Position numbers and translations under genes: made by a program. A model generated the notes under the pieces. That model was not told where the DNA came from. It saw nothing but the letters and a program-made list of their open reading frames with translations, and did no database searches. A stretch of 64,000 nucleotides of DNA from assembly GCF_003573695.1 (NCBI RefSeq), contig NC_039358.1:195943323-196007322 (forward strand), written 5' to 3'. The first letter of the stretch is position 1. Each line of letters begins with the position of its first letter. The DNA is from Papaver somniferum (taxonomy: Eukaryota > Streptophyta > Magnoliopsida > Ranunculales > Papaveraceae). Below are positions 35,991 to 48,592 of this stretch, one piece after another.

Positions 35991-38900
35991 AATTTTATAT
36001 ACGTTAACTCAAAAAAGTCTACACATTTCGTTATAAGTCGGAAATTGATTTCTGAGACTAAATTGTAAACTAGATAAACTCATCTTTAACAGAAAAAGTT
36101 TTAAAAATGTATTGTAATTACAATTAATATGTTCTAAGGCAATACGTCTAGTAAAAATTGCATTTCTATGTACGTTGATTCAAGAAAATATGAAGGAAGT
36201 CAAATTTCACGAAGAAGAAAGATGAAAGGCCGTGCAGAACTAACCCAAATACTAGCAAATTTCATCTATCTTGATTCAAATAGAAAAACAAAGTCAACAT
36301 AAAAAGAAAGAGTTCATAAAAATGTTGAATTTTATATACGTTAACTCAAAAAAGTCTACACATTTCGTTATAAGTCGTAAATTGATTTCTGAGACTAAAT
36401 TTTAAACTAGATAAACTCCTCTTTAACAGAAAAAGTTTGAAAAATGTATTGTAATTACAATTAATATGTTCTAAGACAATACGTCTAGTAAAAATTGCAT
36501 TTCTATGTACGTTGATTCAAGAAAATATGAAGGAAGTCAAATTTCTCAACAGAAGCAAGATTAAAGGCCATGCCGAACTAATCCAAATCCTAACAAATTT
36601 CATCTATCTTGAATAAAATAGAAAGACAAAGCCAACATAAAAAGAAAGAGTTCATATTAATGTTGAAATTTAGATACGTTAACTCAAAAAAGTCTACACG
36701 TTTCATTATAAGTCGGAAATTGATTTCTGAGACTAAATTGTAAACTAGATAAACTCATCTTTAACAGAAAAGGTTTGAAAAATATATTGTAATGACAATT
36801 AATATGTTCTAAAGCAATACGTCTAGTAAAAATTGCATTTCTATGTACGTTGATTCAAGAAAATATGAAGGAAGTCAAATTTCACAATAGAACAAGGATG
36901 AAAGACCATGCAGAACTAATCCAAATCCTAACAAATTTCATCTATCTTGAATCAAATAGAAAGACAAAGCTAACAAAAGAAGAAAGAGTTCATAAAAATA
37001 TTGAATTTTATATATGTTAACTCAAAAAAGTCTACACACTTCGTTATAAGTCGGAAATTGATTTCTGAGACTAAATTGTAAACTAAATAATCTCATCTTT
37101 AACAGAAAAGTTTGAAAAAATATATTGTAATTAGAATTAATATGTTCTAAGGCAATACATCTAGTAAAAATTGCATTTCTATGTACGTTGATTCAAGAAA
37201 ATATGAAGGAAGTCAAATTTCACAATAGAAGAAGGTTGAAAGACCAAGCAGAACTAATCCAAATCCTGAAAAATTTCATCTATCTTGAATCAGATAGAAA
37301 GACAAAGCCAACACAAAAGCAAAGAGTTCATAAAAATGTTAAATTTTATATATGTTAACTGAAAAAAGTCTACACATTTCGTTATAAGTCGGAAGTTGAT
37401 TTCTGAGACTAAATTGTAAACTAGATAAACTCATCTTTAACAGAAAAAGTTTGAAAAATATACTGTAATTACAATTAATATGTTCTAAGGCAATACGTCT
37501 AGTAAAATTTGCATTTCTATGTACGTTGATTCAAGAAAATATGAAGGAAGTCAAATTTCACAATAGAAGAAAGATGAAAGGCCATGCAGAACTAATCCAA
37601 ATCCTAACACATTTCATCTATCTTGAATCAAATAGAAAGACAAAGTCAACATAAAAAGAAAGAGTTGATAAAAATGTTAAATTTTATATACGTTAACTCA
37701 AAAAAGTCTACACATTTCGTTATAAGTCGGAAATTGATTTCTGAGACTAAATTGTAAACTAGATAAACTCATCTTTAACAGAAAAAGTTTTAAAAATGTA
37801 TTGTAATTACAATTAATATGTTCTAAGGCAATACGTCTAGTAAAAATTGCATTTCTATGTACGTTGATTCAAGAAAATATGAAGGAAGTCAAATTTCACG
37901 AAGAAGAAAGATGAAAGGCCGTGCAGAACTAACCCAAATCCTAGCAAATTTCATCTATCTTGATTCAAATAGAAAGACAAAGCTAACAAAAGAAGAAAGA
38001 GTTCATAAAAATATTGAATTTTATATATGTTAACTCAAAAAAGTCTACACATTTCGTTATAAGTCGTAAATTGATTTCTGAGACTAAATTGTAAACTAGA
38101 TAAACTCATCTTTAACAGAAAAAGTTTGAAAAATGTATTATAATTACAATTAATATGTTCTAAGGCAATACGTCTAGTAAAAATTGCATTTCTATGTACG
38201 TTGATTCAAGAAAATATGAAGGAAGTCAAATTTCACGAAGAAGAAAGATGAAAGGCCATGCAGAACTAATCCAAATCCTAACAAATTTCATCTATCTTGA
38301 ATCAGATAGAAAGACAAAGCCAATACAAAAATAAAGAGTTCATAAATATGTTGAATTTTATATACGTTAACTCAAAATAGTCTACACACTTCGTTATAAG
38401 TCGGAAATTGATTTCTGAGACTAAATTGTAAACTAGATAAACTCATCTTTAACAGAAAAGTTTGAAAAATGTATTGTAATCAGAATTAATATGTTCTTAG
38501 GTAATACATCTAGTAAAAATTGCATTTCTATGTACGTTGATTCAAGAAAATATGAAGGAAGTCAAATTTCACAATAGAAGAAGGTTGAAAGACCAAGCAG
38601 AACTAATCCAAATCCTGACAAATTTCATCTTTCTTGAACCGGATAGAAAGACAAAGCCAACACAAAAGCAAAGAGTTCATAAAAATGTTAAATTTTATAT
38701 ATGTTAACTGAAAAAAGTCTACACACTTCGTTATAAGTCGGAAGTTGATTTCTGAGAATAAATTGTAAACTAGATAAACTCATCTTTAACAGAAAAAGTT
38801 TAAAAAGTGTACTGTAATTACAATTAATATGTTCTAAGGCAATACGTCTAGTAAAAATTGCATTTTTATGTACGTTGATTCAAGAAAATATGAAGGAAGT

Positions 38901-41900
38901 CAAATTTCACAATAGAAGAAGGTTAAAAGACTAAGCAGAACTAATCCAAATCCTGACAAATTTCATCTATCTTGAATCAAATAGAAAGACAAAGCTAACA
39001 CAAAAAGAAAGAGTTCATAAAAATGTTGAATTTTTTATACGTTAAGTCAAGAAAGAGTTCACATTTCGTTATAAGTCGGAAATTGATTTCTGAGACTAAA
39101 TTGTAAACTAGATAAACTCATCTTTAACAGAATAAGTTTGAAAAATGTATTGTAATTATAATTAATATGTTCTAAGGCAATATGTCTAGTAAAAATTGCA
39201 TTTCTATATACGTTGATTCAAGAAAATATGAAGGAAGTCAAATTTCACAATAGAAGAAACATGAAAGAACAAGCAGAACTAATCCAAATCCTGAAAAATT
39301 TCATCTATCTTGAATCAAATAGAAAGACAAAGCTAACACAAAAAGAAAGAGTTCATAGAAATGTTGAATTTTAATTACGTTAAGTCAAGAAAGAGTTCAC
39401 ATTTCGTTATAAGTCGGAAATTGATTTCTGAGACTAAATTGTAAACTAGATAAACTCATTTTTAACAGAAAATTTTTTAAAAATGTATTGTAATTACAAT
39501 TAATATGTTCTAAGGCAATACGTCTAGTAAAATTTGCATTTCTATGTAAGTTGATTCAAGAAAATATGAAGGAAGTCAAATTTCACAATAGAAGAAAGAT
39601 GAAAGATCATGCAGAACTAATCCAAATCCTAACAAATTTCATCTATCTTGAATCAACTAGAAAGACAAAGCCAACATAAAAAGAAAGAGTTCATAAAAAA
39701 TGTTGAATTTTATATACGTTAACTCAAAAAAGTCTACACATTTCGTTATAAGTCGGAAATTGATTTCTGAGACTAAATTTTAAACTAGATAAACTCCTCT
39801 TTAACAGAAAAAGTTTGAAAAATGTATTGTAATTACAATTAATATGTTCTAAGGCAATACGTCTAGTAAAAATTGCATTTCTATGTACGTTGATTCAAGA
39901 AAATATGAAGGAAGTCAAATTTCTCAATAGAAGCAAGATTAAAGGCCATGCCGAACTAATCCAAATCCTAACAAATTCATCTATCTTGAATAAAGTAGAA
40001 AGACAAAGCCAACATAAAAAGAAAGAGTTCATATTAATGTTGAAATTTATATACGTTAACTCAAAAAAGTCTACACGTTTCGTTATAAGTCGGAAATTGA
40101 TTTCTGAGACTAAATTGTAAACTAGATAAACTCATCTTTAACAGAAAAAGTTTGAAAAATATATTGTAATGACAATTAATATGTTCTAAGGCAATACGTC
40201 TAGTAAAAATTGCATTTCTATGTACGTTGATTCAAGAAAATATGAAGGAAGTCAAATTTCACAATAGAACAAGGTTGAAAGACCATGCAGAACTAATCCA
40301 AATCCTAACAAATTTCATCTATCTTGAATCAAATAGAAAGACAAAGCTAACAAAAGAAGAAAGAGTTCATAAAAATATTGAATTTATATATGTTAACTCA
40401 AAAAAGTCTACACACTTCGTTATAAGTCGGAAATTGATTTCTGAGACTAAATTGTAAACTAAATAAACTCATTTTTAACAGAAAAGTTTGAAAAAATATA
40501 TTGTAATCAGAATTAATATGTTCTAAGGCAATACGTCTAGTAAAATTTGCATTTCTATGTACGTTGATTCAAGAAAATATGAAGGAAGTCAAATTTCACA
40601 ATAGAAGAAAGATGAAAGGCCATGCAGAACTAATCCAAATCCTAACACATTTCATCTATCTTGAATCAAATAGAAAGACAAAGTCAACATAAAAAGAAAG
40701 AGTTGATAAAAATGTTAAATTTTATATACGTTAACTCAAAAAAGTCTACACATTTCGTTATAAGTCGGAAATTGATTTCTGAGACTAAATTGTAAACTAG
40801 ATAAACTCATCTTTAACAGAAAAAGTTTTAAAAATGTATTGTAATTACAATTAATATGTTCTAAGGCAATACGTCTAGTAAAAATTGCATTTCTATGTAC
40901 GTTGATTCAAGAAAATATGAAGGAAGTCAAATTTCACGAAGAAGAAAGATGAAAGGCCGTGCAGAACTAACCCAAATCCTAGCAAATTTCATCTATCTTG
41001 ATTCAAATAGAAAGACAAAGCTAACAAAAGAAGAAAGAGTTCATAAAAATATTGAATTTTATATATGTTAACTCAAAAAAGTCTACACATTTCGTTATAA
41101 GTCGTAAATTGATTTCTGAGACTAAATTGTAAACTAGATAAACTCATCTTTAACAGAAAAAGTTTGAAAAATGTATTATAATTACAATTAATATGTTCTA
41201 AGGCAATACGTCTAGTAAAAATTGCATTTCTATGTACGTTGATTCAAGAAAATATGAAGGAAGTCAAATTTCACGAAGAAGAAAGATGAAAGGCCATGCC
41301 GAACTAATCCAAATCCTAACAAATTTCATTTATCTTGAATCAGATAGAAAGACAAAGCCAACATAAAAAGAAAGAGTTCATATTAATGTTGAAATTTATA
41401 TACGTTAACTCAAAAAAGTCTACACGTTTCGTTATAAGTCGGAAATTGATTTCTGAGACTAAATTGTAAACTAGATAAACTCATCTTTAACAGAAAAGGT
41501 TTGAAAAATATATTGTAATGACAATTAATATGTTCTAAGGCAATACGTCTAGTAAAAATTGCATTTCTATGTACGTTGATTCAAGAAAATATGAAGGAAG
41601 TCAAATTTCACAATAGAACAAGGATGAAAGACCATGCAGAACTAATCCAAATCCTAACAAATTTCATCTATCTTGAATCAAATAGAAAGACAAAGCTAAC
41701 AAAAGAAGAAAGAGTTCATAAAAATATTGAATTTTATATATGTTAACTCAAAAAAGTCTACACACTTCGTTATAAGTCGGAAATTGATTTCTGAGACTAA
41801 ATTGTAAACTAAATAAACTCATCTTTAACAGAAAAGTTTGAAAAAATATATTGTAATCAGAATTAATATGTTCTAAGGCAATACATCTAGTAAAAATTGC

Positions 41901-43756
41901 ATTTCTATGTACGTTGATTCAAGAAAATATGAAGGAAGTCAAATTTCACAATAGAAGAAGGTTGAAAGACCAAGCAGAACTAATCCAAATCCTGAAAAAT
42001 TTCATCTATCTTGAATCAGATAGAAAGACAAAGCCAACACAAAAGCAAAGAGTTCATAAAAATGTTAAATTTTATATATGTTAACTGAAAAAAGTCTACA
42101 CATTTCGTTATAAGTCGGAAGTTGATTTCTGAGACTAAATTGTAAACTAGATAAACTCATCTTTAACAGAAAAAGTTTGAAAAATATACTGTAATTACAA
42201 TTAATATGTTCTAAGGCAATACGTCTAGTAAAATTTGCATTTCTATGTACGTTGATTCAAGAAAATATGAAGGAAGTCAAATTTCACAATAGAAGAAAGA
42301 TGAAAGGCCATGCAGAACTAATCCAAATCCTAACACATTTCATCTATCTTGAATCAAATAGAAAGACAAAGTCAACATAAAAAGAAAGAGTTGATAAAAA
42401 TGTTAAATTTTATATACGTTAACTCAAAAAAGTCTACACATTTCGTTATAAGTCGGAAATTGATTTCTGAGACTAAATTGTAAACTAGATAAACTCATCT
42501 TTAACAGAAAAAGTTTTAAAAATGTATTGTAATTACAATTAATATGTTCTAAGGCAATACGTCTAGTAAAAATTGCATTTCTATGTACGTTGATTCAAGA
42601 AAATATGAAGGAAGTCAAATTTCACGAAGAAGAAAGATGAAAGGCCGTGCAGAACTAACCCAAATACTAGCAAATTTCATCTATCTTGATTCAAATAGAA
42701 AAACAAAGTCAACATAAAAAGAAAGAGTTCATAAAAATGTTGAATTTTATATACGTTAACTCAAAAAAGTCTACACATTTCGTTATAAGTCGTAAATTGA
42801 TTTCTGAGACTAAATTGTAAACTAGATAAACTCATCTTTAATAGAAAAAGTTTGAAAAATGTATTATAATTACAATTAATATGTTCTAAGGCAATACGTC
42901 TAGTAAAAATTGCATTTCTATGTACGTTGATTCAAGAAAATATGAAGGAAGTCAAATTTCACGAAGAAGAAAGATGAAAGGCCATGCAAAACTAATCCAA
43001 ATCCTAACAAATTTCATCTATCTTGAATCAGATAGAAAGACAAAGCCAATACAAAAATAAAGAGTTCATAAATATGTTGAATTTTATATACGTTAACTCA
43101 AAATAGTCTACACACTTCGTTATAAGTCGGAAATTGATTTCTGAGACTAAATTGTAAACTAGATAAACTCATCTTTAACAGAAAAGTTTGAAAAATGTAT
43201 TGTAATCAGAATTAATATGTTCTTAGGCAATACATCTAGTAAAAATTGCATTTCTATGTACGTTGATTCAAGAAAATATGAAGGAAGTCAAATTTCACAA
43301 TAGAAGAAGGTTGAAAGACCAAGCAGAACTAATCCAAATCCTGACAAATTTCATCTTTCTTGAACCGGATAGAAAGACAAAGCCAACACAAAAGCAAAGA
43401 GTTCATAAAAATGTTAAATTTTATATATGTTAACTGAAAAAAGTCTACACACTTCGTTATAAGTCGGAAGTTGATTTCTGAGAATAAATTGTAAACTAGA
43501 TAAACTCATCTTTAACAGAAAAAGTTTAAAAAGTGTACTGTAATTACAATTAATATGTTCTAAGGCAATACGTCTAGTAAAAATTGCATTTCTATGTACG
43601 TTGATTCAAGAAAATATGAAGGAAGTCAAATTTCACAATAGAAGAAAGATGAAAGGCCATGCAGAACTAATCCAAATCCTAACAAATTTCATCTATCTTG
43701 AATCAAATAGAAAGACAAAGCCAACATAAAAAGAAAGAGTTCATAAAAGTGTTGAA
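35991..43756 (+). repeat. Satellite with a large internal duplication
   Basis: About 23 plus-oriented monomers. Variant markers (taaaatttgc with aacacatttc, gccgaactaatcc with tcatattaatg, gccgtgcagaactaaccc, ttcttgaaccgg) recur in the same order. Roughly 36.5-38.85 kb matches 41.2-43.58 kb with an offset of about 4726 bp (14 monomers). A partial third copy lies around 39.9-41.2 kb (9 and 5 monomers away). No gene. Confidence 0.94.
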
Positions 43757-43910
43757 CTGGAAGTTTATTCGTGGTGTGTGTGCTACTCTTGATAAGGTAC
43801 GTAGCAGATTTAAAATTCAACTTGCATCTAAATGTAGTGTGTGTCAGATTGAGGAGGAGTCTCTGCAACATATTCTTTGGAGCTGTAATTTTTTTTTTTT
43901 TTTTTTTTTG
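43757..43910 (+). pseudogene. L3 upstream fragment, zf-RVT region of a LINE ORF2
   Basis: Starts abruptly in satellite after gtgttgaa with tggaagtttattcg and encodes NWKFIRGVCATLDKVRSRF then CSVCQIEEESLQHILWSC, the zinc-binding segment just before RNase H, with both first cysteines kept. It ends in a run of about 21 T and a G at the gap edge, where the downstream copy reads ttttgcacg. It repeats 44071-44205 with only about four differences, so it is either a second copy or an assembly duplicate. Confidence 0.75.
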
Positions 43911-44009
43911 NNNNNNNNNNNNNNNNNNNNNNNNNNNNNNNNNNNNNNNNNNNNNNNNNNNNNNNNNNNNNNNNNNNNNNNNNNNNNNNNNNNNNNNNNN
44001 NNNNNNNNN
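43911..44009. other. Assembly gap, 99 N
   Basis: N run inside LINE L3, entered from a homopolymer T run and left at tttttgaagg. The sequences on both sides partly repeat each other, so the gap size and the order here are uncertain. Confidence 0.98.
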
Positions 44010-45042
44010 TTTTTTGAAGGAGGCGGGGTTGTTATGGAAGAGGGTGGTGCATCCTTCATTGGCGGCTCAGAACTGGAAGTTTATTCGTAGTGCGTGTGCT
44101 ACTCTTGATAAGGTACGTAGCAGATTTAAAATTCAACTTGCATCTAAATGTAGTGTGCGTCAGATTGAGGAGGAGTCTCTCCAACATATTCTTTGGAGCT
44201 GTAATTTTGCACGTCAAGCTTGGGAGTGGATTGAAGGTATTTTCAAAATTAAACCTAATTATGATATCATTACTTCTTACCAAAAGGCAAAAAACCATAG
44301 TGGTATTGTTAAGGATTTGTGGTTGGTAGTGAATTTGGTTGTGCGTTCAGAATTATGGTTCACTAGGAACAAAAAAGTGTATGAAAAGAAGAACCCTTGT
44401 TGGTCTTTATTTCAAAAACGTGTTTTTAGTTTGATGCAAGATTATTCAGTTCGTATGAAGAGTTATATGCATAATTCTATGGATGACTTGAGAATTCTGG
44501 AGTTTTTTAGGGTTCGGCATAGAAAGGTGAAGTTTACTGATCCCAAGGAGTGTTTTTGGTTTCCACCTAATGATAATGAATTGCTTTTGTGCACGGATGG
44601 CGCCTCAAGAGGTAATCCTGGGGTGGCGGGAGCTGGTGTTGTTGCCAGGAATGCACATTGTGAAGTGGTAGGTGCAATGTGTATTGGTTTGAGAGTTACT
44701 TCTAATTATTTGGCTGAATTGTATGGTATTATTGTGGGTATGGAGTGGGCAGTTCAGTGGGGATATGCTTGCATTGTTATTAGATCAGATTCTACAAGTG
44801 TGTTGAAAGCTTTGGAAGAAGATAACGTTCCTTGGTTTGCTAGGCAAAGATGGATGGAAGTTAAAGGTTTATATGGTTCAATTCGTTTTGAAAATTCTTT
44901 TAGAGAGGCGAATTTTGCAGCTGATGCAATGGCAAAGCGTGGTTGTTTACTAGAGGACGGGGTTGGTTTTCACTTTGAAGGTCGACCAGTTTTTTTAAGT
45001 TCTATTGAGTTTCCAAATGTAATTTATTATCGTTTTAAATAG
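44010..45042 (+). pseudogene. L3 ORF2 C-terminal part: zf-RVT and RNase H
   Basis: Open from the gap to the stop at 45042 (about 343 codons). It begins LKEAGLLWKRVVHP, equivalent to the YGLLWRKEIHP region of L2, and the zinc segment follows with the second Cys changed to Arg (CSVR). The RNase H domain is complete by motif: CTDGASRGNPG, AELYGIIVG, RSDSTSV and NFAADAMA. It ends PNVIYYRFK, like the PYVSYFRFK of L2. Endonuclease and RT are missing, either truncated or in the gap. Confidence 0.88.
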
Positions 45043-45105
45043 GTTTTAGGAGTTTTTTAGGGGTTTCTCTGATCCCTTTTCTCCTTCACCTATCTTGTAA
45101 ATATC
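44010..45105 (+). mobile_element. L3: 3' part of a third, more divergent LINE
   Basis: Contains the end of ORF2 and a 3' UTR with an aggggt...atccct hairpin (about 45058-45075), which parallels those of L1 and L2. The usual end (gatttagc plus poly(A)) is absent: after tcttgtaaatatc the sequence goes straight into a minus-strand LINE end. It differs from L1/L2 at many positions, so it represents another family. The flanking satellite shares only ttgaa on both sides (43752-43756 and 45137-45141). Confidence 0.85.
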
Positions 45106-45136
45106 TTTTTTTTTGCTAGGTCAAAATGGTTTATTA
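45106..45136 (-). mobile_element. 31-bp E-type LINE 3' end
   Basis: On the minus strand taataaaccattttgaccta then gc and nine A: the exact 3' terminus of the E elements. It sits between the L3 3' UTR and satellite with its poly(A) facing L3. No target duplication is visible, so it may be a minimal insertion or part of a chimeric insertion with L3. Confidence 0.8.
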
Positions 45137-45618
45137 TTGAATTTTATATACGTTAACTCAAAAAAGTCTACACATTTCGTTATAAGTAAGAAATTGATTT
45201 CTGAGACTAAATTGTAAACTAGATAACTCATCTTTAACAGAAAAAGTTTGAAAAATGTATTGTAATTACAATTAAAATGTTCTAAGGGAATATGTCTAGT
45301 AAAAATTGAAATTCTATGTACGCTGATTCAAGAAAATATGAAGGAGGTCAAATTTCACGAAGAAGAAAGATGAAAGGCAATGCAGAACTAATCCAAATCC
45401 TAATAAATTACATCTATCTTGAATCAGATAGAAAGAAAAAGCCAACACAAAAAGAAAGAGTTCATATACATGTTGAATTTTATACATGTTAACTCAAAAA
45501 AGTCTACACATTTCATCATAAGTCGGAAATTGATTTCTGAGACTAAATTGTAAACTAGATAAACTCATCTTTAGTAGAAAAAGTTTGAAAAATGTACTGT
45601 AATTACAATTAATATGTT
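45137..45618 (+). repeat. Satellite before the orientation switch
   Basis: About 1.4 plus-oriented monomers ending at aattacaattaatatgttt. Confidence 0.93.
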
Positions 45619-48209
45619 TGAAAAACTCATCTTTCTTAGTCTAGTTTACAATTTAGTCTCAGAAATCAATTTCCGACTTATAACGAAGTGTGTAGACTTT
45701 TTTGAGTTAACATATATAAAATTCAACATTTTTTTGAACTCTTTCTTCTTGTGTTAGCTTTGTCTTTCTATTTGATTCAAGATAGATGAAATTTGTTAGG
45801 ATTTGGATTAGTTCTGCATGGTCTTTCATCCTTGTTCTATTGTGAAATTTGACTTCCTTCATATTTTCTTGAATCAACGTACATAGAAATGCAATTTTTA
45901 CTAGACATATTGCCTTTGAACATATTAATTGTAATTACAATACATTTTCAAACTTTTTTTTTTTAAAGATGAGTTTATCTAGTTTACAGTTTAGTCTCAG
46001 AAATCAATTTCCGACTTATAACGAAGTGTGTAGACTTTTTTGAGTTAACATATATAAAATTCAATATTTTTATGAACTCTTTCTTCTTGTGTTAGCTTTG
46101 TCTTTCTATTTGATTCAAGATAGATGAAATTTGTTAGGATTTGGATTAGTTATGCATGGTCTTTCATCCTTGTTCTATTGTGAAATTTGACTTCCTTCAT
46201 ATTTTCTTGAATCAACGTACATAGAAATGCAATTTTTACTAGACATATTGCCTTAGAACATATACAATACATTTTTCAAACTTTTTCTGTTAAAGATGAG
46301 TTTATCTAGTTTAGAATTTAGTCTCAGAACTAAATTTCCGACTTATAACGAAATGTGTAGACTTTTTTGAGTTAACGTATATAAAATTTAACATTTTTAT
46401 GACCTCTTTGCTTTTGTGTTGGCTTTGTCTTTCTATCTGATTCAAGATAGATGTTATTTGTCAGGATTTGGATTAGTTCTGCTTGGTCTTTCAACCTTCT
46501 TCTATTGTGAAATTTGACTTCCTTCATATTTTCTTGAATCAACGTACAGAGAAATGCAATTTTTACTAGACATATTGCCTTAGAACGTATTAATTATAAT
46601 TACAATACATTTTTCAAACTTTTTTTTTGTTAAAGATGAGTTTATCCAGTTTACAATTCAGTCTCAGAAATCAACTTCCGACTTATAACGAAGTGTGTAG
46701 ACTTTTTTGAGTTAACGTATATAAAATTCAACATTTTTTTGAAATATTTTTTCTTGTGTTAGCTTTGTCTTTCTATTTGATTCAAGATAGATGAAATTTG
46801 TTAGGATTTGGACTAGTTATTCGTGGTCTTTCATCCTTGTTCTATTGTGAAATTTGACTTCCTTCATATTTTCTTGAATCAACGTACATAGAAATGCAAT
46901 TTTTACTAGACATATTGCCTTAGAGCATATACAATAAATTTTATAAACTTTTTCTGTTAAAATGAGTTTATCTAGTTTACAATTTAGTCTCAGAAATCAA
47001 TTTCCGACTTATAACAAATGTGTAGACTTTTTTGAGTTAACGTATATAAAATTCAACATTTATATGAACTCTTTCTTTTTATGTTGGCTTCGTCTTTCAT
47101 TTTGATTCAAGATAGATGAATTTTGTTAGGATTTGGATTAGTTCTGCATGGCCTTTCATCTTTCTTCTATTGAGAAATTTTATTTCTTTCATATTTTCTT
47201 GAATCAACGTACATAGATATGCAATTTTTACTAGACATATTGCCTTAGAACATATTAATTGTAATTACAATACATTTTTCTCACTTTTTCTAATAAAGAT
47301 GAGTTTATCTAGTTTACAATTTAGTCTCAGATATCAATTTCCGACTTATAACAAAATGTGTAGACTTTTTTGAGTTAACGTATATAAAATTCAACAGTTA
47401 TATGAACTCTTTCTTTTTATGTTGGCTTTGTCTTTCTATTTGACTCAAGATAGATGAAATTTGTTAGGATTTGGATTAGTTCTGTATGGCCTTTCATCTT
47501 TCTTCTATTGAGAAATTTGTCTTCCTTCATATTTTCTTGAATCAATGTACATAGAAATGCAATTTTTACTAGATGGATTGCCTTAGAACATATTAATTGT
47601 AACTACAATACATTTTTCAAACTTTTTCTGTTAAAGATGAGTTTATCTAGTTTACAATTTAGTCTCAGAAATCAATTTCCGACTTATAACGAAATGTGTA
47701 GACTTTTTTGAGTTAGCGTATATAAAATTCAACATTTTTATGGACTCTTTCTTTTTATGTTGGCTTTGTCTTTCTATTTGATTCAAGATCGATGAAATTT
47801 TCTAGGATTTGGATTAGTTCTTCATGGCCTTTCATCTTTCTTCTTCGTGAAATTTGACTTCCTTCATATTTTCTTGAATCAACGTGCATAGAAATGCAAT
47901 TTTTACTAGACTTATTTCCTTAGAACATATTAATTGTAATTATAATACATTTTTCAAACTTTTGCTGTTAAAGATGAGTTTATCTAGTTTAATATTTAGT
48001 CTCAGAAATCAACTTCCGACTTATAACGAAGTGTGTAAACTTTTTTGAGTTAACATATATAAAATTCAATATTTTTATGAACTCTTTCTTCTTGTGTTAG
48101 CTTTGTCTTTCTATTTGATTCAAGATATATGATTGGATTAGTTCTGCATGGTCTTTCATCCTTGTTCTATTGTGAAATTTGACTTCCTTCATATTTTCTT
48201 GAATCAACG
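45619..48209 (-). repeat. Inverted satellite up to the copia element
   Basis: About 7.7 monomers in minus orientation (gacttccttcatattttc, gcatggtctttcatcc and so on). The switch falls between 45615 and 45640, where ...aatatgtttgaaaaactcatcttt... joins the two orientations. The last five bases before the LTR, caacg (48205-48209), are the copia target duplication. Confidence 0.94.
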
Positions 48210-48420
48210 TAATAGTACTGAGAGTTTTATAATGTTCTCACGTGTGTCTGAGTGTGTGAGAAATGACTCTCATTGGCTGAGTGTGAGCTGTCTACAGCCT
48301 GTCCTGTTCTAACATCTCTTGTCTTAGTCAGGACATGTATAAATGCAGGTCTTTCTTGCTTTTAGTGTGTAAGAAAGAAATCAGTTTCTTGTTTTTGATC
48401 AATTAGTGAAAGTACTATTG
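48210..48420 (+). repeat. 5' LTR of the copia element
   Basis: 211 bp, pairing with 55370-55581. It starts taatagtactgag and ends agtactattg, so the termini are not the usual TG...CA. tagtact at the start mirrors agtacta at the 3' LTR end as an inverted repeat. A likely promoter TATA box, tataaat, lies at 48338-48344, in the second half of the LTR. Confidence 0.92.
48338..48344 (+). promoter_or_regulatory. Putative LTR TATA box
   Basis: tataaat within gacatgtataaatgcagg, the only TATA-like motif in the LTR and in the expected place. The copy in the 3' LTR is identical. Promoter activity is inferred. Confidence 0.55.
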
Positions 48421-48430
48421 TGGTATCAGA
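48421..48430 (+). promoter_or_regulatory. Primer-binding site, initiator tRNA-Met
   Basis: tggtatcaga directly after the 5' LTR, the standard plant copia primer-binding core complementary to the 3' end of initiator tRNA-Met. Pairing stops after ten bases (tgaagc follows). Confidence 0.85.
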
Positions 48431-48592
48431 TGAAGCTTCCGCAATCGCCATTAATGGCATTCAACCTATCAACCAATTTTCAGATCTAATTTATTCAATT
48501 CAATCAAAACTTTAATCAACCATCTTACTTCAATTCAATCTTTCAATCTACTTTCATCACTTTTATACACAATTTTCTTGTTTGTTCTTTCA

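Noticed and set aside
39890..40457. Two similar 76-codon frames in satellite
   Set aside because: Monomer read-through, broken in most monomers by indels and stops. No coding signal.
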